Assembly: GCA_037479115.1 (NCBI GenBank) | Contig: JBBFLK010000014.1 | Span: 1-49,339 of the forward strand | Length of the DNA stretch: 49,339 nt | Direction: 5' to 3' | Source: Anaerohalosphaeraceae bacterium | GTDB lineage: Bacteria; Planctomycetota; Phycisphaerae; Sedimentisphaerales; Anaerohalosphaeraceae | Shown here: positions 7,788 through 15,861 of the stretch, piece after piece | How the letters are laid out: the number at the start of each line of letters is the position of its first letter | Position numbering within the stretch: the first letter of the stretch is position 1 | Translations under genes and position numbers: made by a program | The notes under the pieces: model-generated | Told to the model about the DNA's origin: nothing | The model's database searches: none | What the model saw: only the letters and a program-made list of their open reading frames with translations

Positions 7788-9131
7788 ATGTTCAGCAGAA
7801 TCCTGATTGCCAATCGAGGAGAAATCGCCCTGCGGATTATCCGGGCTTGCCATGAGCTGGGCATCGAGGCCGTAGCGGTCTTTTCCGAAGCCGACCGCGG
7901 AGCTCCATATCTGGAAACCGCAGACGAAACCATTTGCATCGGGCCGGCGCCGGCGGCCAAAAGCTATCTGAATATCCCGGCCATTATCAGCGCCGCGGAG
8001 ATTGCGGATGTGGACGCCATCCATCCCGGCTACGGCTTCCTGGCCGAAAACGCCCACTTTGCGGAAATCTGCGGAGAATGCGGGATTACCTTTATCGGTC
8101 CGGACCCGCAATCCATGCGGATGCTGGGCGATAAGGTCCAGGCCCGACTGGTGGCCCAAAAGGCCCGCGTGCCCCTCGTACCCGGCTCGGAAGGGGAACT
8201 GAAAGATGAAGCAGAGGCGATTAAACTGGCCAACAAAATCGGCTATCCGGTCATCCTCAAGGCAGCCGCAGGCGGCGGCGGACGCGGAATGCGGGTCGCC
8301 CACAACGACATCAGTCTGCACAAGGCCTTCGCCGCCGCACGCGCCGAGGCCGAAGCCGCCTTCAAAAACGGGGCCCTGTATCTGGAAAAATACATCATGG
8401 AACCCCGACACGTCGAAGTGCAGGTGATGGCCGACAAAACCGGAAACGCTGTGCATTTTTACGAGCGTGACTGCACCATTCAGCGGCGGCATCAAAAACT
8501 TATTGAAGAATCCCCCTGTCCGGTTCTGGATGAAAAAACCCGCGAGGAGCTGTGCCGCTCGGCCCTTCGGCTGGTGCACGAAGCCAAATATCACAATGCC
8601 GCCACGGTCGAGTTTCTCCTGGACCGGGACAAAAACTTCTATTTCATTGAGGTCAATACCCGCATTCAGGTCGAACACCCCGTCACAGAACTGGTGACGG
8701 GCCACGACCTGATTAAATGGCAGATTCAAATCGCCGCCGGAAACCCGCTCACGCTGCGCCAGCGCGACATCAAACACACCGGCGCCGCGATGGAATGCCG
8801 CATCAATGCCGAAGACCCCGCCCGAAACTTCGCCCCCTGTCCGGGTCCGATTCACCGCTTTATTGTCCCCGGCGGACCGGGTGTGCGGGTCGATACCCAT
8901 CTGGCTCAGGGCTCCGTCGTCTCCCCGTATTACGACTCGATGGTCGCCAAACTGATTGTCCATCAGCCCACCCGCGAACAGGCCATCGCGACAATGAAGC
9001 GGGCTCTGCGGGAGTTTCGCATTGAGCCGATCAAGACCACAATTCCGGCGTGCCTGAAAATCCTTTCGCACAACCTGTTCGTAAAAAATCAGGTGGATAC
9101 GAGTTTTATCGAACGGCATATGAGTTCCTGA
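7788..9131 (+). CDS. accC: Biotin carboxylase subunit of acetyl-CoA carboxylase
   Basis: 447 residues, the standard length. The enzyme uses ATP and bicarbonate to carboxylate biotin on AccB. The N-terminal domain starts [16 protein letters not shown]. The ATP-grasp glycine loop GGGGRGM is at 162-168, and the active-site segment [14 protein letters not shown] lies in the second half, all intact. The ribosome site GAGGAG precedes ATG 7788. It is co-transcribed with accB. A beta-propeller gene begins 18 bp downstream, so the operon probably continues into it. Propionyl/pyruvate carboxylase subunits look similar, but the separate accB neighbour makes acetyl-CoA carboxylase the best call. Confidence 0.96.
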   Translation: MFSRILIANRGEIALRIIRACHELGIEAVAVFSEADRGAPYLETADETICIGPAPAAKSYLNIPAIISAAEIADVDAIHPGYGFLAENAHFAEICGECGITFIGPDPQSMRMLGDKVQARLVAQKARVPLVPGSEGELKDEAEAIKLANKIGYPVILKAAAGGGGRGMRVAHNDISLHKAFAAARAEAEAAFKNGALYLEKYIMEPRHVEVQVMADKTGNAVHFYERDCTIQRRHQKLIEESPCPVLDEKTREELCRSALRLVHEAKYHNAATVEFLLDRDKNFYFIEVNTRIQVEHPVTELVTGHDLIKWQIQIAAGNPLTLRQRDIKHTGAAMECRINAEDPARNFAPCPGPIHRFIVPGGPGVRVDTHLAQGSVVSPYYDSMVAKLIVHQPTREQAIATMKRALREFRIEPIKTTIPACLKILSHNLFVKNQVDTSFIERHMSS

Positions 9132-9149
9132 ATCGAAAGGAAACCGCCT

Positions 9150-10334
9150 ATGCATCTGCAGCGGACTGTAGTCCCGTTTCTGCTGCTTTTGCTGCCGCTG
9201 ACGGCTGTTCTGGCGGTCATTGCGGCCCATCGCCAGGCCAAACTGCAGAAAAAGGAGCCGCCCTCTTCCCCGTCCGCATCTGACGTTCGGCTGACCTTCG
9301 GCACAGACGCCTGGCCGATGTTTCGCGGCAATCCGCAATTAACCGGCACCGCCGAGGGTGAACTGCCCGAGCGGCTCACACTCGCCTGGAAATTCAAAAC
9401 AGCCGGCCCCGTCAAATCCACCCCCATCGCCGCCGACGGCAAAGTCTATATCACCTCGACCGACCAAAAACTCTACACCCTCGACCTGGAAACCGGCTCA
9501 CTCCTCTGGAGCCGGGAACCGGGGGAAATGGAGGCCTCCGCTCTCTGGACCGAATCGGCCCTGTATGTCGGCACGACAACCGGCTGGTTCTATGCACTCA
9601 ACCCCGCTGACGGTGCCGTCCTGTGGCGATACGAAACCAAAGGCAAAATCGCCGGTTCCGCCAACTTCCTCAACGGCCGTATTTTTTTCGGCAGCTATGA
9701 TGGAACCCTCCACACCCTCCGCCCGGATGGAAAAGTCCTGTGGACCTTCCAAACCGAAAGTTATCTGAACGGCACGCCGGCGGCCGTTCCGTCGGCGGTC
9801 ATCGCCGGCGGCTGCGATGCCAACCTGTATCTGATTCATCCTGACGACCCCGGGCAGGTTCGCCGTATCGATACCGGCTCTTATATTCCGTCCAGCCCGT
9901 CCGTTTACGACAACCTGGCTTATGTCGGCAACTTCGAAGGACAGCTCTTCTGCGTGGATATCCAAACGGCACAAATCGTCTGGACGTCCAGTCATCCGGA
10001 CGATGCCTTCTTTGCCGTACCGGCCGTCAATGAACAATACCTGGTTGTCGGCTCGCAAAAAAACAAAGTCCTCTGCCTGGACCGAAAGACCGGCGGGCTC
10101 CTTTGGACATTCCGCACGGAGGATGCCGTCAATTCCAGCCCGGTCATCTGCGGAACAAAAGTCCTGTTCGGCTCCGACGACGGCTTCTTCCGGATGCTTT
10201 CGCTGGCCGACGGCAAAGAGCTCTGGTCCGCCAACCTCGCCCGGCCGATTGTCTCCTCTCCGGCCGTCGTGAACAACCTCGTCCTGGTCGGCTGTGACGA
10301 CGGCTTCGTGTATGCCTGGAAACAGCCGGACTGA
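9150..10334 (+). CDS. PQQ-binding-like beta-propeller repeat protein, membrane-anchored
   Basis: 394 residues. Residues 1-27 form a hydrophobic signal or anchor (VVPFLLLLLPLTAVLAVIAA), followed by a charged stretch. From residue about 50 a DAWPMFRGNPQLTGT opening leads into at least seven repeats of the quinoprotein type, each ending in a version of D-x-x-T-G-x-x-x-W (LDLETGSLLW, LDRKTGGLLW). Proteins with this start are common in planctomycetes and are thought to act outside the cytoplasm, by analogy with BamB-like scaffolds or dehydrogenases. No catalytic set for quinone binding can be confirmed by eye. AAAGGAAA serves as ribosome site. It is 18 bp downstream of accC, so transcription is probably shared though a functional link is unclear. 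Confidence 0.88.
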   Translation: MHLQRTVVPFLLLLLPLTAVLAVIAAHRQAKLQKKEPPSSPSASDVRLTFGTDAWPMFRGNPQLTGTAEGELPERLTLAWKFKTAGPVKSTPIAADGKVYITSTDQKLYTLDLETGSLLWSREPGEMEASALWTESALYVGTTTGWFYALNPADGAVLWRYETKGKIAGSANFLNGRIFFGSYDGTLHTLRPDGKVLWTFQTESYLNGTPAAVPSAVIAGGCDANLYLIHPDDPGQVRRIDTGSYIPSSPSVYDNLAYVGNFEGQLFCVDIQTAQIVWTSSHPDDAFFAVPAVNEQYLVVGSQKNKVLCLDRKTGGLLWTFRTEDAVNSSPVICGTKVLFGSDDGFFRMLSLADGKELWSANLARPIVSSPAVVNNLVLVGCDDGFVYAWKQPD

Positions 10335-10342
10335 ACGCAGAT

Positions 10343-10804
10343 ATGTTCTTTTTTGTATTCAGCACATCCAGCCGGGAAACAGAAGGGCCTGCCTTCACAA
10401 TAGACTGTCCATCCTGCGGTGAAAGGGGGCCGGCGGATTCCGCAGAAATTGCGGAGAATGGAACTCTTTTCTTCTTCATCCCTACAATCCGTCTCCGCTC
10501 AACCCGGCTGACCTGCCGAAACTGCGGAAAGAGTTTTCACCTGAATCTCCCGCTGAAAGAGGCATCCCAACTGACACCTGCTGACCTTCACCGAATGCTC
10601 TGGGAGGGTCCATCCTCCTTGCTTCCTACCGTGCTGGCCCTGATTGCCTTGGTTGCCTCCATAATCCCTTTTGCCGGGCTTCTTTTTGCACTGATTACCC
10701 AGCCCTTCATCTGGAAAACCCCGAGCTGGCAGCGAATTATTTCCTTATTTGCACTGATAATTTCTTTTTTTATCACGTTCTTTTATCTGGCCTTCTACCT
10801 ATAA
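10343..10804 (+). CDS. Zinc-ribbon small membrane protein
   Basis: 153 residues. Cys22-x2-Cys25 (DCPSCGERG) and Cys58-x2-Cys61 (LTCRNCGKSF) make a four-cysteine zinc ribbon in the N-terminal half. Two hydrophobic helices follow at about 95-118 and 128-150, with a short basic connector. The layout suggests a cytoplasmic zinc ribbon anchored in the membrane. It starts eight bases after the propeller gene, with a weak ribosome site, so it probably depends on the upstream operon. No specific function is recognised. Confidence 0.75.
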   Translation: MFFFVFSTSSRETEGPAFTIDCPSCGERGPADSAEIAENGTLFFFIPTIRLRSTRLTCRNCGKSFHLNLPLKEASQLTPADLHRMLWEGPSSLLPTVLALIALVASIIPFAGLLFALITQPFIWKTPSWQRIISLFALIISFFITFFYLAFYL

Positions 10805-10880
10805 GTCATTAAAAATAAAATAGTTAAGATTTTATCGGACTCAGTTTATTTCAAAAATTAAACTGTTTGAAGAATAAATA

Positions 10881-10921
10881 TTGTATTCCTTGAAATATTT
10901 TTTGTATAATGAGGGTATAAT
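10881..10921 (+). promoter_or_regulatory. Candidate promoter for the MarR-family gene
   Basis: TTGTAT (10881-10886) and TATAAT (10905-10910) are 18 bp apart. A second TATAAT at 10916-10921 follows TTGAAA (10890-10895) with a long 20-bp gap. The AT-rich region makes the exact pair uncertain. Confidence 0.45.
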
Positions 10922-10951
10922 CTGATAGAAAAACGGTTCTTGGACGGCCCC

Positions 10952-11422
10952 ATGGGACCGGAATTAAAAAAGGCCATACAGGATTTGAGTTTGCGGATGC
11001 GTCTGATTCGCGCCGCACAGGAAGGCGATGCGCCCGGCAGTCTGACGGAGCGGGAGGCCCTGATTCTGCAGCAGCTGCTGGAACGGCCCGAGATGACCGT
11101 CTCTGAAATCGCCCAATCCTGGCCGAACGTCAGCGAAAGCACCATCTCGATGACCCTCACGCGTCTGTGGCGCGAAAAAGGACTTGTATCCAAAACCATC
11201 AAGCCCGACAACCAGCGAGTGACCCTGGTCAAACTCACCGACAAAGGGCGACAGACGATAGAAAAATATCTGGAGCAGCAGACCGAACGCTTTAATGCTC
11301 TTTTCCATGCCATCAACGTAACTCCGGAAGAGAAAGAGGTGCTGATTCGTGTTTGCACACGGGCATCCGAATTTTTGGACGGCTACCTGTCAGCCATGCA
11401 GAACCAGCCCTTAAAATCGTAA
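10952..11422 (+). CDS. MarR-family transcriptional regulator
   Basis: 156 residues from ATG 10952; an in-frame TTG at 10940 is possible. The winged helix is plain: LTEREALILQQLLERPEMTV, then a recognition helix in SESTISMTLTRLWREKGLV, then a wing with DNQRVTLVKLTDKGRQTIEK. Long N- and C-terminal helices would form the dimer, as in MarR. These proteins usually repress nearby genes and release DNA when a small ligand or oxidant arrives. The next gene on the strand, an exported TPR protein, begins 58 bp later and could be a target or just a co-transcribed neighbour. Confidence 0.88.
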   Translation: MGPELKKAIQDLSLRMRLIRAAQEGDAPGSLTEREALILQQLLERPEMTVSEIAQSWPNVSESTISMTLTRLWREKGLVSKTIKPDNQRVTLVKLTDKGRQTIEKYLEQQTERFNALFHAINVTPEEKEVLIRVCTRASEFLDGYLSAMQNQPLKS

Positions 11423-11480
11423 AAATCACATGAGCAAACCAGGCTTTTTCAAGCCGGTCTGCCCAGAAAGGAGATAAGCC

Positions 11481-13526
11481 ATGAAAAGCAGACCTACACA
11501 ATGGCTTCTGTTCGGGATGGCAATTCTGTCAGTGTCCCTGACCGCTATGGCCCGTGAAAAACCGGACAATCGCGGTTCTGCTCGGGGAAATGACCGCCCC
11601 GCCGCACCGCAAAAACAGGAATCGCCTCAGCCGCAGCCGGCGCCGCCCGCTGAACCGGCCAAACCGGCGGAAAAGGCTGCGCCCCCTCAACAACCTTCCC
11701 GCCCGATTCAGCGGTCCGAACCGCAAGCTGCCGTAAGCCGAGATACGCTCATTCGGCCCGCCGCTCCTGCCGCAAAGCCCGTTCGGCCGTCGGAAATCCG
11801 GACAATGCCCCAGCCGCTCTCTCCGAGCAGTTTGACCAGGCCTTCCGAACGTACCGTCCGAACCAGTGCTCGCGAGTCTTTGACGGCTTCCGCCTCCAAA
11901 CCGCCGGAAAAACCGAATGCCCCCGCTGTCCGTCCGACAGCACCAAAGAGTATCGTTCTGCGCCCCATGGGAGCGGAAAACCGAACTCCTGCGGATAACG
12001 AAGGACAAACGGATGCGGGTTCGACTTCCTCTGCACGTTTCCAGAGCCGCCTGAATACCCAGCGGCGTGTCATTGTCGCTGATTCTGCATCCGGACGAAA
12101 CCGACTTGATTCCCAAAACAGCCCAAAGGAGACGAACCCCTCTGTGGAAAAATCAGAGATTCGCCGTCCGCAAAATCTCCGCAGCACAACGTCCCTGCAA
12201 TTCGCAGAACGGTCGGCAGACAAGCCCGAGTCGGTTCCGCTACGGCAAACCGAAACCGCCCGGACCGCTTCGGACCGCTCCGGCCGACGCGTCATCGTCT
12301 CCAAAATTGAGCGGCCCGCTCCGCGTGACCCCCGCGACGGGGGCACAAAACCCCAGCCCCCCTCGGAGCGTCCTCTTGCCCAGTCCGAACGCCCCGGCAG
12401 TCAAAGCATCATTCGGGCTGACGAATTGCGTGAGCCGTCCCGAAACCATCCCGACAGAGAGGCAAGAGCGTCTGTGCACAACAGCCGTCCAAGCCATAAA
12501 GACCGATACGACAGCAAAATCACCATCACCCCGGAAAAAAAGATTGTGGTCGTCGGCGACATCACGCCTCACCGTCCGCGGCCCTACATCCCGCGCCGAC
12601 TCCATCCGGACCTGGTGATTGTCCGCAGCAGTCCGCACTGGCACAATCACGGCTCCTATTTTTCTCTGACGTTTTCCTTTAATTCCTGTGCTCGTCTGGC
12701 CTGCGTACCCTATCATTCCTGCTGGGGTCTGACATACTATTACCCCCGCTATCACCGCCGGTATGTCTTTGTGAGCATCGGCGGCTGGTGGCCGTGCGAA
12801 TACCGCTATATCCGCTATTACTGGTACGGCTGCCATCCGTACTACTGGTACGGCCCGACCGTCATCACTCCCGCCCCCGTCATCGAGCAGAACACATACA
12901 ATACATATAACTACTACGGTACCGCCGATACCGACTCTTCGCAGAAAACCTCTACGGCCTGGAAGTATCCCTTCGGCGATACCAACTACGATGTGAGCGG
13001 CTACATCGAAAAGATTTCCGCGCCCGATGCCCCTCAGTTCCAGACCGCCGCCGACTTGTGCTTTGATCGAGCGGTTAATCTGTTCCTGGCGGGCAAATAT
13101 GCGGATGCCGCCGCCCAATTCCGAGAGGCCGTGCGGATTTCTCCGGATGACATCATCCTGCCCTTCACCTACAGCCAGGCCCTCTTTGCCGACGGCGACT
13201 ATGCCCATGCCGCCGCCGTGCTGCGTTCGGCTGTGGCGGCCATTCCGGATGACCAGCTGACGATTTACTACCCGCGCGGACTCTATGATAAGGAAGAGGT
13301 GCTGCTGGCCCAGATTGAGGCCCTCGAAAAGGCGGCACAGGCCGAGCCCTTTGCGGCCGATTTCCATCTGCTTTTGGGGTATCAGTACATCGGCATCGAA
13401 CAATATGACAAGGCCGCCGACCATCTGAAGGAAGCGGCCAAAGACCTGGCCAATCAGCCTGCCGCCCAAAAACTCCTCGACCTGCTCGCCCAGCTCCAGC
13501 AGCCCGATGACGAGCAGCCCTTGTAA
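11481..13526 (+). CDS. Exported Pro-rich, Tyr-rich TPR protein
   Basis: 681 residues. Residues 1-24 are a signal peptide ending LTAMA. Residues about 25-350 are low-complexity, rich in Pro, Arg, Ser, Gln and Glu, and surely disordered. Residues about 385-480 are packed with Tyr, Trp, His and Arg (for example YRYIRYYWYGCHPYYWYGP). Residues about 515-670 contain TPR-like helical repeats (AVNLFLAGKYADAAAQFREA; later LLLGYQYIGIEQYDKAADHL). The strongest ribosome site nearby (AAAGGAG) precedes ATG 11481. A good terminator follows at once. TPRs suggest a protein-protein scaffold on the cell envelope; the aromatic segment resembles planctomycete surface proteins but I do not know its role. Confidence 0.85.
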   Translation: MKSRPTQWLLFGMAILSVSLTAMAREKPDNRGSARGNDRPAAPQKQESPQPQPAPPAEPAKPAEKAAPPQQPSRPIQRSEPQAAVSRDTLIRPAAPAAKPVRPSEIRTMPQPLSPSSLTRPSERTVRTSARESLTASASKPPEKPNAPAVRPTAPKSIVLRPMGAENRTPADNEGQTDAGSTSSARFQSRLNTQRRVIVADSASGRNRLDSQNSPKETNPSVEKSEIRRPQNLRSTTSLQFAERSADKPESVPLRQTETARTASDRSGRRVIVSKIERPAPRDPRDGGTKPQPPSERPLAQSERPGSQSIIRADELREPSRNHPDREARASVHNSRPSHKDRYDSKITITPEKKIVVVGDITPHRPRPYIPRRLHPDLVIVRSSPHWHNHGSYFSLTFSFNSCARLACVPYHSCWGLTYYYPRYHRRYVFVSIGGWWPCEYRYIRYYWYGCHPYYWYGPTVITPAPVIEQNTYNTYNYYGTADTDSSQKTSTAWKYPFGDTNYDVSGYIEKISAPDAPQFQTAADLCFDRAVNLFLAGKYADAAAQFREAVRISPDDIILPFTYSQALFADGDYAHAAAVLRSAVAAIPDDQLTIYYPRGLYDKEEVLLAQIEALEKAAQAEPFAADFHLLLGYQYIGIEQYDKAADHLKEAAKDLANQPAAQKLLDLLAQLQQPDDEQPL

Positions 13527-13551
13527 ATGGGAACGATTACGCACTCCTCGC

Positions 13552-13585
13552 AGACCGCCGGCTCATCCCCGGCGGTCTCTTTTTT
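13552..13585 (+). terminator. Rho-independent terminator after the TPR gene
   Basis: AGACCGCCGG and CCGGCGGTCT form a perfect 10-bp stem, followed by TTTTTT. It lies 25 bp after the stop codon. Confidence 0.92.
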
Positions 13586-13656
13586 ATTCTCATAAATGCC
13601 AATCGTACTCCCATACGGATACCTGTGGAAATAATCTTCTGGAAGATAACAGGCAG

Positions 13657-15174
13657 CTATATCCCTTCCAGCCAGTGTTCCGCAAAAACGGCCCAGTCGG
13701 CAAAATCCACAACCCCGGAGGCATCCAAATCCGCTCCGCCGCAAAAGAGATTATCACTTGTACAGGTATTCATCCGCCATTTGCCGCAATAGAACAATAA
13801 GTCTTCAAGACGGACACCGTTCGGACAGGCAAAATCCCCCGCAGCGGATTGCCAATTCAAACGGGGATAATCAAGGCCGTCTACACACATCCGCCAAATA
13901 TCATTCGTTCCGTTGGCCGTCTCATTCGTAAAATCCCACCCGCTGTTGAGGAAAGTCGAAAGGGTCTTCATTTCAGCTGTCGTTTTGCCCGTCCCGCCGG
14001 CACTGTTTGTTTGACCGCTGGTTTCGATATCCCAGAAACAGGCGGTAATCGTACCGGAAGCATTCAACGCTACCAGACCGCCAATACTGCTCCCTGTCAC
14101 TGCACCGGCGGCATAACAGGCGGTCAGAGGACCATGATTATACCCCACCAGTCCGCCGCCAACTCTGCCTGTTACTGCTGCTGAACCGGTGGCATAGCAG
14201 GAAATGAGTGTACCGCCATTGCTTCCCGCCAGCCCGCCGATAGCGCTGTCCCCTGTTACTGCACCGGCGGCATAACAGGCAGTGAGAGTGCCGGTATAAT
14301 TAGCCCCTGTCAGCCCTCCGACATAATGCCCTCCTGTAACGGGTCCGGCGGCAGAACAGGCAGTGAGAGTACCGCTGTAATTGTGTCCCACCAGCCCGCC
14401 GACATAATTATATTCTCCTATAACCCTGCCGGCGGCATAACAGAAGTACAGAATCCCTCCCTCATTGTATCCCACCAGCCCGCCGACATCATATTTTCCC
14501 GTAACCATACCGGAGGCATAGCAGGAACGCAGAACCCCTCCCACATTATATCCCACCAGCCCACCAGTATAATAAGCCCCCTTTCCTGTAACCGAACAGA
14601 CGGTATAGCAGGAGGTTAAATTACCTCCCTGATTATACCCCACCAGCCCACCCACCAGCCCACCGTTTGCTTGCCCTCCTGTAACTCCACCGGTGACATA
14701 ACAGCCGGCAAGGGTGCCCTCATTTCTTCCCGCCAGTCCGCCGACAAACAAATTTCCGGATAGGATATTGCCGTTCTCAACGCCCAGATTTCTGATTTGA
14801 CCTCCTGGATGAACATATCCAAACAAACCGATATAATCCTGCATTGGGGCATTGATAGTCAGATTCAACAGAATATGACCATCCCCGTCAAAAATGCCGG
14901 CATAAGCTGTCCCCTGAAATTCTGACTCTATGCTCGTATCCGGGGCAATCACCGCCTGCGTGTAGGTCCTTCCCGCCAAATTAAGATCACACATCAGTTT
15001 GGTATAAATCCCGCTTGCCCAATAGGAAGAATCGCCCGCAAACTCATCAAAATCCGCCAGCGACTGAATCAGATAGGGCTCCCCTTCCGTCCCGCTTCCG
15101 CTTAACACCGCCAAAACTCGGCCGCCCAAACAAAGACTTGCTGTCATAAGGAATACAGCTGTTTTCTTTTTCAT
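13657..15174 (-). CDS. GLUG-repeat secreted surface protein with dockerin-like C-terminus
   Basis: 505 residues. Residues 1-22 are a signal peptide. From about residue 125 to 375 there are roughly ten repeats of 20-28 residues built on GGLVGYN-x-GG and ACYAAGAVTG, the GLUG motif found in bacterial surface and IgA-protease-like proteins; these form a beta-helix. The last 70 residues carry paired Cys and a segment GADLDASGVVDFADWAVFAE that resembles the second half of a dockerin calcium loop, ending HWLEGI. The ribosome site GGAGGG lies before ATG 15174. A related dockerin sits in the large protein at 20870-26160, so both may dock to the same unseen partner. Adhesion or polysaccharide binding is the likely job. 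Confidence 0.87.
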   Translation of the reverse strand: MKKKTAVFLMTASLCLGGRVLAVLSGSGTEGEPYLIQSLADFDEFAGDSSYWASGIYTKLMCDLNLAGRTYTQAVIAPDTSIESEFQGTAYAGIFDGDGHILLNLTINAPMQDYIGLFGYVHPGGQIRNLGVENGNILSGNLFVGGLAGRNEGTLAGCYVTGGVTGGQANGGLVGGLVGYNQGGNLTSCYTVCSVTGKGAYYTGGLVGYNVGGVLRSCYASGMVTGKYDVGGLVGYNEGGILYFCYAAGRVIGEYNYVGGLVGHNYSGTLTACSAAGPVTGGHYVGGLTGANYTGTLTACYAAGAVTGDSAIGGLAGSNGGTLISCYATGSAAVTGRVGGGLVGYNHGPLTACYAAGAVTGSSIGGLVALNASGTITACFWDIETSGQTNSAGGTGKTTAEMKTLSTFLNSGWDFTNETANGTNDIWRMCVDGLDYPRLNWQSAAGDFACPNGVRLEDLLFYCGKWRMNTCTSDNLFCGGADLDASGVVDFADWAVFAEHWLEGI

Positions 15175-15227
15175 GATTTCTGCCCTCCGCTATCGTTCTT
15201 CCTGATTCATTTTCAGAAATGAGAAAA

Positions 15228-15376
15228 TCATCTCCTTTCCGGTGCATCGCAATCCTGGAAACCGGTGCTCTGAGAAGCCGGCCTACGCTGCGAAATGTGC
15301 TCCGCTCCGCTGACATAATTCTCTGCCCATATTGCCCCCGCTGATACGGAGCTCAGAGCAAAAAGAGTTGTTTCAT
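15228..15376 (-). pseudogene. Probable short exported peptide gene broken by one base
   Basis: ATG 15376 has an excellent ribosome site (GGGAGG, eight bases upstream). As written, the frame reads only MKQLFLL and stops. Adding one T to the T-run after CTC gives MKQLFFALSSVSAGAIWAE and continues to a stop at 15228, a 49-residue peptide whose first 19 residues look like a textbook signal peptide. It ends 53 bp before the GLUG-repeat gene on the same strand. Either this is a small secreted protein with a one-base loss (biological or sequencing), or the seven-residue frame is a true leader peptide. The downstream part matches nothing I recognise. Confidence 0.4.
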
Positions 15377-15384
15377 AACCAAAT

Positions 15385-15442
15385 CCTCCCTGCAGCAATT
15401 TCGCCCGGGCAAGGAAATCTCGTCGATATGCGGACTGCAGAG
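15385..15442 (-). promoter_or_regulatory. Leader helix that could hide a ribosome site
   Basis: In the minus-strand RNA CUCUGCAG (15442-15435) can pair with CUGCAGGG (15395-15388), eight base pairs with one G-U. The second arm runs into the GGGAGG ribosome site (15390-15385) of the mini-gene at 15376. The loop between contains another short hairpin (GCCCGGGC). Pairing would reduce access to the ribosome site. It matches no riboswitch class I know. Confidence 0.3.
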
Positions 15443-15524
15443 CTGTCGTTTTCTCCTTTGCCTCTCCTAAATGTTCAAGGGGCGGGAACTTTTTACCCGT
15501 CCTAAAACCTCCTAAGCACTATTA

Positions 15525-15554
15525 TTTATACATTAGTCTTTTCAGCCAAGTCAA
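15525..15554 (-). promoter_or_regulatory. Sigma-70 promoter for the mini-gene and GLUG gene
   Basis: On the minus strand TTGACT (15554-15549) and TATAAA (15530-15525) are 18 bp apart, about 150 bp before the mini-gene start and 350 bp before the GLUG gene. Confidence 0.5.
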
Positions 15555-15731
15555 GCACAAACTTAAGGGTTCCGGCATGACCAGAAAACATCGTATTCAC
15601 CTCCGGCAATGCTCCTTTTGCCGTTTGATTTTGGACTTTCGGATTTTTCCGGAGACCGGCCGCTGGAAGCTGGCTGCTGGCCGGTGAATTCTCTTTCTTC
15701 ATTCTTCATTTGTAATTCTTCCTTTCTTCAA

Positions 15732-15780
15732 TCCGTGTAAGTCCGTGGTTAACTTTATCTCTGTGTAATCTGTGGTGAAA
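15732..15780. repeat. Imperfect direct repeat of a simple dispersed sequence
   Basis: TCCGTGTAAGTCCGTGGTTAA (15732-15752) and TCTGTGTAATCTGTGGTGAA (15760-15779) are imperfect copies within a stretch of simple sequence (cattcttcatttgtaattct just before). It has no coding signal. Confidence 0.5.
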
Positions 15781-15799
15781 ATTCCTTTTCGTCCGCTTC

Positions 15800-15828
15800 T
15801 TGCCCCGAACAGCAACTCCGGTTATACT
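15800..15828 (+). promoter_or_regulatory. Sigma-70 promoter for the ZIP transporter gene
   Basis: TTGCCC (15800-15805) and TATACT (15823-15828) are separated by 17 bp, 33 bp before ATG 15862. Confidence 0.6.
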
Positions 15829-15861
15829 GCCGGTGTATTTGGAGATAAGGACTTGCAGCCG

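Larger units (their letters stand above)
15377..15861. other. Intergenic region between the GLUG locus and the ZIP transporter gene
   Basis: This gap of about 485 bp holds divergent promoters (15525-15554 minus, 15800-15828 plus), a long minus-strand leader with a possible helix over the ribosome site (15385-15442), and a simple repeat (15732-15780). No other gene is supported. Confidence 0.6.

Noticed and set aside
7089-9338. Minus-strand frame open far upstream of the methyltransferase/reductase gene, across accB and accC
   Set aside because: Family similarity starts at MKKDLL (7088). The extension is antisense to two certain genes and has low-complexity Gly/Phe/Asp-rich composition.
15385-15530. 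Cyclic-di-GMP or other known riboswitch in the GLUG leader
   Set aside because: The conserved core sequences of the classes I know are absent; only a simple helix is visible.
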